Source: Melampsora larici-populina 98AG31
Taxonomy: Eukaryota; Basidiomycota; Pucciniomycetes; Pucciniales; Melampsoraceae
Assembly (NCBI RefSeq): GCF_000204055.1
Contig: NW_006768812.1
Span: forward strand, 281,949 to 345,948
DNA: 64,000 nucleotides
Direction: 5' to 3'
Under the pieces are notes generated by a model. That model was not told the DNA's origin, made no database searches, and saw nothing but the letters and a program-made list of their open reading frames with translations. Every line of letters begins with the position of its first letter. Position 1 is the first letter of the stretch. Of this stretch, positions 58,410 to 64,000 are shown one piece after another. Position numbers and translations under genes: made by a program.

Positions 58410-59484
58410 TTATGCGGATAACAAAAGGTAAACAAACAATGTCGACGAGGCGAGGACAAAAGAGAGGGGCTTGGTAAAGGACCCGGTGCTTGATGAAGCG
58501 GCCAAGCCGGCGCTGCCGCTGGCCGTATAGCCACCGGTACTAGTTGAGTTCGAGCTCGAGGAAGCTTGCTTGATAGTGGCCGGGACTTTTCCATCGGTGA
58601 AGTTTGCACCACAGGTGGCTTGAACAAGCTTGCTGCTGTCAGGGGCAGCAGTGCTGTTGGCCGCGATCGGTTTGATGCCAGAAATTTCGGTGTACAAAGC
58701 ATGACCACAGTCATCACAGTAGATTTCCTGTGCAGTAACAATAAAAGACATAGATCGAGTGAGCACAAATATCATAGGAGAGAGGTATCTAGCAGGAGAC
58801 AACGTACCTTGGGAGCTGTGGCTAACAAGGGAAGGAGAGCAGAGAAACCTTGGACGAGCATACCTTCAGCCAAGGCGACAGTGACTGGCTTTCCGGTGAC
58901 CTTTTCGAGGTTGCCTAGAAGGTTGAGGACACAGTAGGTGCCGTTGGACGCATATTGCGAGCACAACAGTCCGCTACCAAACGTAATGTCATTGAAACTT
59001 TAGTAACGTCAATCGTCATGACTTGGTCGCATCGAGGCTTACTGGATGGGTGAGAAGTTTTGTACAATGGTCGCGAGTGCGATGGCTGTAGTAACGCCCT
59101 TGGCAATATCAGCGCTACATCCCTTTTGAAGAGCCGCATTGGCTGACGCCACGACGGAATCTGAGCAAGTCGCAGTTGGGCAAGTAGAAGTAACGTAATC
59201 CTTGAACAAAACAGATTTACGTCAGGACAAGAAGCAGAAAATGGTGATCAGAGAAGATGCGAACATACCCCAAATGGAGCAAGAACCGATCCAGATGCAC
59301 CAATGACAGGTACTAGGCCCATGACGTTAGCACATGTCCCGAATTCACTGGTCAAGAGACCACCAGCAGCTGCTTGGCAGGTTCCGGAAAGACTTCCGAT
59401 GAGCTGAGTTAGATCTTGAGCGATCGTAACACAGGTAAGAGCGGAGAGGACAACGGAGACGGAAATCATACGGAGAGAGCTCAT
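58410..59484 (-). CDS. Secreted, GPI-anchor-type cysteine-containing protein
   Basis: Four exons from ATG 59484 (intron donors at 59268, about 59039 and about 58807) to TAA 58410, continuous frame of about 270 residues. MSSLRMISVSVVLSALTCVTIAQ is a signal peptide. The mature part has spaced Cys (GTCQAAAGG, FGTCANVMG, TSTCPTATCSDSV, KGCSADIA, LLCSQYA, TYCVLNLLG, EIYCDDCGHALY, ATCGANF). The end is a Ser/Thr/Gly-rich stretch followed by a hydrophobic tail LSFVLASSTLFVYLLL, the usual GPI-attachment arrangement. Likely a cell-surface or cell-wall protein; related genes are numerous in rusts and other basidiomycetes, generally without assigned function. Confidence 0.85.
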
Positions 59485-61032
59485 ATTGAAAGATTGATAG
59501 GTAGAGCTGAAGAGCAGAAGTGTGATATAAGACGTGAAGTAGACGAGGAGAATAAAACAGGCTGTGGAGAGAATGGATGCTTCAGATTTGTAGGAAAGGT
59601 GAACTTATAAGCTGCCCCAAAAGCTGTACAGCTTTGATCTCTGACGGAAATTGAATCACCAAACCCGGTTGATGGTCCTAATTGGAACGTCAAGACTGAA
59701 GTGAATCGAAAGGAATAGAAACTTCCACTGATATGTGAATCAGAAGCTGTATACAGACATAGCTCAATGATTTGGGGTCCACTGCACCAGTGCAGTCGAG
59801 CGTCGCAGCCGCTATGGTACGGACGAGGCCTCAGCTTTCATTCAAAAGACTCAAGCATGAGCCAGTCAGGCTTGCGAGTCGTACACTCTTCTAGTTTGGT
59901 CTTCAGCACTGGTACAGACGATACATTTAACTCATGCTCGTGTAACCTTCAAGGCCGCAGGTGCAGATTATGGAGCCTTGTGGGAACCAGATGCAGGAAT
60001 GATCAGATGAACAGGACTTTGCTCTGAAGATCATGCGAAACAACAAGATGAGTTTCTCGCAGTTACGTATCTGAAAAAAGACTCCGTTAATAGCCTGACT
60101 TTGGTAATGAGGCCTTCCAGAGTCGGGTGAACCTACGGGGATTCAGCGAAAATTACACCACATGATCGATTCTGAGGGGAGAATGGATATGGTTGCGATC
60201 TGGAGAAGCTGGTGTCAGGTTGATCGATCTTTGGTTCAAACCACGTGAACCTATCAAAGTGCGTTCACCGTGATTTTCATTGAGATTTCACATGGATATC
60301 ACGTGAAAGACTGGTGAAAGGTAGGACTGTGACCCGGCCTTGCGGCTCCGGTGCATTGTCCGGCCCTGAGTAGACCCAAAGGAATCCAGAAATCACTCGG
60401 GGCCAAACAGGGTACACCTTGAATCAATTGCAGGTGCAAAAACGGGTACAGGAAGGGGAAAGACAGGTGTTGCAGGACTAAGTGTATTGTCTTTTATCCA
60501 ACCTGTGTGCACCTACTTAGATTGTCAAAAAACCAAAATATGTAGACGCCATTTTTTTGTTTATCTGGCAAAAAAACACAAAGACTAGCAGTTGGGGCCG
60601 CTGGAGCGCCCGCAGGGCTTTCTTGGATTACTTTTAGCTTATTTCAGTGCCCTGGGGTGCAGACTGCCTCTTCCAAAGAAGGCAGAGTTGGCCAGCAGGG
60701 GTTAGGGTTGGGTCACAGCCCTAGTGAGAACATCCTCAGACCCACCAACAAGAAAATCTTGTGTTTTGTAGGCAATTGCAAAGCTGAATGAAACCCATGA
60801 ACTGGTCAGAGTTCCATGAACGGGGTTGTATCACCTATAAGAATTGCCCTAAGGACTTCAATGATCACACAAGATCCCATGGTTTAACAAACAGGAATTC
60901 TAATTTCTGACTTCATACCACTACAGTCAACCTTTTGAGTTGCATTCTATTTTTTCTCAGCACCCCTGCTTATCACTTTACAATCCACTTTAAACAAAAA
61001 TAACTCCATCTATTGCTCTCAGAACCTCCTCA
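59485..61032. other. No gene seen
   Basis: Promoter side of the GPI-type secreted gene, then anonymous sequence. A GC-richer patch at about 60.3-60.75 kb may be an old repeat fragment, but I found no paired ends. Confidence 0.45.
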
Positions 61033-62275
61033 ATGCCACCTGAATTCCCTTCTATCACCCTAATCAACCATCACAATCCGATCATGAGTTATACACAACT
61101 GAACATGGCAAACATGCAAACAAACACAAGTAATACTGGAAACAAACTGGAAATGGACTTCAATAAGGCCCCATCTACCTCTAACAAACAAATCCAAAGG
61201 CTGGAAAGGATTTTGATAAACCACCTGCGGGAATATCTCAAAAAGATTAGCACTATGGACAACAGCAATGTATTAGTACCGGCCAATCTAGCCAACATCA
61301 CATCAGTGTTGGTAATCTTGATTCAGAAAACACCTATCCAAATGAACACAATGGAAGCTCAAATCAAGACAGAAATCAAAGCAACCTCAGGGATGGAAGA
61401 ACTAGAGCGGTAATCCAAAGCATTACTGCACCACCAACATAGATGCCTTGGATCGGGAGATCCAAGGTATTGTCGGATGCAAATCCTTGGACAGACCTTA
61501 TCCAAGGTTTCTGTCCAAGGTATCATTATGTGCCAAAGATTACCTTGGATTAAAACCTTGGAAAGCTCCTGTCCAATGTTTCAGATCTGAGTACGCCTCG
61601 GATTTCCCAATCCAAGGTCAATATGTATGTTGGTAGTACTGGATACAAGGCTTGATACTTTTATACCCCAGCCCAACCCATCTGGACTCCCAAGCAAACC
61701 ACAGACCTAGAGTCCTTCCCACTTTGCTTAAACTCCCCCTAGGTGTACAAAAAAACACTAATTTGATAACAGGCGTGTTCTTACAACAGGAAAAACAGTA
61801 CAATGCTCACCAACACAAAGCCCCGTGGGACAAAGAAAATTTGGGACCACCAATCTGAGAGTGGAACAGAGCCCGCAAATGGATAGTGATTAGCAAAACT
61901 CACAATGTGACATAATGCTATTGGCTGTGGGGCAACTATGTCAAGAAACCCATTGGAGAGCTATAACAGAATTACTTGAGTTTATTAGCCAAGTCAAACA
62001 GTAGCCTCACATTTGAAGCATTCAAATCCACTCAACCACAGGGCTCAAACGCTATTGCACCCCTTTGTTTACCAGATAAGACACTGGATCTGGACAAAAA
62101 CAAGCAAGCTGGGTTTCTCTTCAAAGGAACAATACCAAAATATTGCCCTACAGAGTTTCACAGGAAAGATTCTGGAAACACCACTAGCAAGAAGAATAGC
62201 TCAATGGTCATAAGCTCAACAAGTGATAGCCCAAGGCCACATGCACAGACAACAGCAACACAGAAAGTTTTGTGA
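61033..62275 (+). other. Degenerate coding-like stretch around a MITE
   Basis: Two open plus-strand stretches (61033-61413 and 61976-62275), polar and Thr/Asn/Lys-rich, flank the third CACTA MITE. The first contains a helix-like LERILINHLREYLKKI. They could be remnants of a retroelement gag or ORF1; stops separate them even after the MITE is ignored. No family recognised. Confidence 0.3.
61429..61638. mobile_element. CACTA-like MITE, copy 3, diverged
   Basis: Same layout as copies 1 and 2: ends CACCACCAACATAGATGCC and, inversely, TACTACCAACATAC; duplication CTG (61426-61428, 61639-61641), 210 bp. Almost all CCTCGG/CCGAGG words are here CCTTGG/CCAAGG; only four CpGs remain by my count against ten in copy 2. 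Confidence 0.8.
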
Positions 62276-62625
62276 TTCTAACCTCATGGAGTGTGAGGGT
62301 AGGGTAATCTCTGAGATTGCTCTATGCTAAATTGGGAACTGGATAGGGTAGTGATGGAATTCTATTCTTTATTTCAAATGTGTAGTATTTACAAAATCAA
62401 ATACAGAAAATAAAGAAAGTCAAAGAGACTGATAGTCTGTTTGGATAAATCCAGATAGACTACAGTCAGATGACTCCTTAAAAGGAGGTTTGAATTATAA
62501 TTAATAATTATTATGATACAGTATGAAGGCTGGATCCAAGGCCTTCCTTTAATCTTCAAAGTAACAGATCAAAGAGTGAGATGAAGGTCACTGATCTGGT
62601 TATTCTAAAGTTGCCAACTGGTAGT

Positions 62626-62780
62626 TGTTCAAAAGGTGCACTGGCCTGTGAGTTGATATAGGTCACTAACCTGTAGGTGTTCAAAAGGTGCACTAACCAG
62701 TGAGTTGTAATAGGTCACTAACCTGTGGTTGTTCAAAAGGTAGCCAACCCGAAGTTAATTGGAAGTCCACTAACCTAAAA
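62626..62780. repeat. Three tandem 52-bp units
   Basis: Units start TGTTCAAAAGGTGCACT at 62626, 62678 and 62730; the first two are close copies and the third diverges after TGTTCAAAAGGT. It is a direct tandem repeat without spacers of CRISPR type, probably inside a retroelement LTR or untranslated region. Confidence 0.8.
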
Positions 62781-63037
62781 AAATTACTTTGGGAAAGTAG
62801 AAGATCCAGAAAAAGGTGAAGAGATTACTACTTACTTTGAGTCAGGAAACTGATATTTAAAGTTATGAAGTTATCACTAGTCTTATATTTATAAGACTCT
62901 TGATGCTACTTCAATAGAACTTTAACACAAGTTCCCTTCTTCTGATTTCTTGTTACGAACCACCATAACACAGGTGGTTCGCGCGTCCATGAGAGCTTGC
63001 GGCGGGTCGTGAAATGTAAGCGTGTGAAACCCCGCGG

Positions 63038-63068
63038 AATGTTGGAAGGCATGACGCCTTCCAACATT
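63038..63068. repeat. Hairpin, 13-bp stem and 5-nt loop
   Basis: AATGTTGGAAGGC (63038-63050), loop ATGAC, then the exact complement to 63068. It lies about 250 bp upstream of the gene at 63321. Could be a structured leader or a terminator-like fold of the TE transcript. Confidence 0.75.
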
Positions 63069-63320
63069 TTTGGCTTGCAGAGTTTTTCACTCGCCGCTCA
63101 CATCTTCACCTTTTGACCCGTGATCACCGCAAGATCTCACAGTCTTCACAAAGTGAAAGACTCTTTGCTTTTCGGGCATTCCAGAAAGAGGAAGCAGGAG
63201 CACCTCTGTAGTCCCTCTACAAAACGACCTAAAGATCTCATCACTTCAAACTTTCAAAAACTCTCCAATTACCATTAGAAACCCAATTGAATCTTTACAT
63301 CGGTGATCACAATCGGCAAC

Positions 63321-63854
63321 ATGGACAAAGCCATAGCACAAGCTGAAGAACGGGCCGCGGAGGAACGAGAAGCGAGAATGACAAGGTCAAGATCGACGGC
63401 GACTGGCCTAGCACCAGGCCCCCCTCTGCAGACCCCCCGTCGCAACACAAGTCGTGGTCGGCAGCAACCCCCTCCTCCTCCTCCTCCCGCGATCATATTA
63501 GTTCCCGGTAGCGAGGATGGATATACTCCAGAACCGTCCCCCGGCCCTGACCAGACCCCCTCCGAGAACCTGGGCGACAGGACGACAATCCGTGACAGTC
63601 CTTTACTACAGTCAGACAAGGACGACGATTCCTGGGTCCCACCTATGGACAAGGGGAAAGGCAGAGCTGGGTCATCAGCTACGTCGGTACACTCGCAGGC
63701 GGAATCAGAATTCGACTCACTTGAGAACAGACCACAAGGTAATCCCTCGCTCTTTATACCCCCCCTATTCACCTGCTTCATTTCCCCCACAGTCCATCGT
63801 CGCAACCTATCGAGCACCAAGCAAACAGACGGCGCAGAGACGCGCAAGGCATAG
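63321..63854 (+). CDS. TE-like low-complexity protein, two exons
   Basis: Starts MDKAIAQAEERAAEEREARM, a charged helix. Then a basic Thr/Ser/Pro segment with an uninterrupted run of seven Pro, an acidic Ser-rich part and KGKGRAGSSATSV. An intron at 63739-63792 (GTAATC...CCACAG) leads to a short second exon ending TAG at 63852-63854. About 160 residues, no catalytic motif. The opening resembles the N-termini of gag-type proteins of plant-pathogen retroelements, and the tandem repeats and hairpin upstream fit an LTR/leader region, but the downstream pol would lie beyond the window. Assignment is weak. Confidence 0.4.
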   Translation: MDKAIAQAEERAAEEREARMTRSRSTATGLAPGPPLQTPRRNTSRGRQQPPPPPPPAIILVPGSEDGYTPEPSPGPDQTPSENLGDRTTIRDSPLLQSDKDDDSWVPPMDKGKGRAGSSATSVHSQAESEFDSLENRPQGNPSLFIPPLFTCFISPTVHRRNLSSTKQTDGAETRKA

Positions 63855-64000
63855 ACATGCATTGACACAGAGTCAACCCAGCTTGCATATAGCGTTAGGG
63901 GTGTTGCCTAGCCGGCAGAGCAGGTGTACTTACCGAGCTGGCTGCTCAGGTGTTGAACGTACCTAGCCAACAGAGCAGGTGTTCGAGTCCCAGAACTTCC

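Noticed and set aside
62626..62780. Possible CRISPR-like array
   Set aside because: Units are directly adjacent with no unique spacers, and the host is a eukaryote.
63890..64000. tRNA-like T-arm (GTTCGAGTCC) at the window end
   Set aside because: The matching acceptor, D and anticodon arms cannot be folded from the preceding bases; only a short match.

Overview
The window is nuclear DNA of a filamentous basidiomycete, most probably a rust fungus (Pucciniales). Genes are cut by many 50-90 nt GT-AG introns with CTAAC/CTGAC branch sites. Conserved housekeeping genes (peroxisomal thiolase, ELP3) lie between long transposon-rich stretches, small secreted-protein genes sit among the repeats, and the transposon set (KDZ with CxC1 and FAR1-like cargo, Helitron, tyrosine-recombinase retroelement, GCM1-type MULE, hAT, CACTA and PIF/Harbinger-like MITEs) fits rusts. 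The lineage is inferred from gene content, not from a marker gene.

Layout. 1-1,029: 3' part of a peroxisomal 3-ketoacyl-CoA thiolase. 1,661-2,762: a 1.1-kb PIF/Harbinger-like MITE. 2,977-3,529: a two-exon gene of unknown function. 4,209-10,849 and 22,828-34,645: one older block, now split. It holds a decayed Helitron Rep/helicase gene and at least six members of an uncharacterised protein family. All six share a four-exon plan with phase-0 introns and have OB-fold-like features. 10,850-22,827: a complete KDZ transposon (about 12 kb, long inverted repeats, perfect 8-bp target duplication) inserted in exon 3 of one family member. It carries a KDZ transposase, a FAR1-like DNA-binding gene and a third multi-exon gene. 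35,026-35,949: a secreted-protein gene. 37,347-39,598: ELP3. 39,684-40,449: a CACTA-like MITE interrupted by an hAT-like MITE. 41.4-46.6 kb: a DIRS-like retroelement (gag, RT-RNase H, tyrosine recombinase) carrying a second CACTA MITE. 46,590-54,172: a MULE with a GCM1-like finger, transposase, AT-hooks and a deubiquitinase-like domain. It is inserted at the 3' side of the DIRS element and is itself split by an internally deleted hAT element. 55-59.5 kb: small secreted-protein genes and broken relatives, ending in a GPI-anchor-type protein. 59.5-64 kb: repeats, a third CACTA MITE and the start of another TE-like gene.

How it fits together. Target-site duplications give a readable order of insertions: KDZ into the Helitron-linked family block, CACTA MITE into the retroelement RNase H gene, MULE into the retroelement flank, hAT into the MULE, hAT-like MITE into a CACTA MITE. 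In each gene case, conceptually removing the insert plus one duplication rejoins a reading frame. Most premature stops in otherwise open TE frames are TGA where CGA is expected, and repeat copies differ mainly at CpG sites. This is consistent with cytosine methylation and deamination.

The most novel item is the four-exon OB-like family. Three members (A, C and E) share near-colinear N- and C-terminal motifs, and one member lies between the Helitron helicase gene and a textbook-like Helitron 3' end (hairpin plus CTAG-T). I propose, as inference only, that these are single-strand-DNA-binding partner or cargo proteins of the Helitron.
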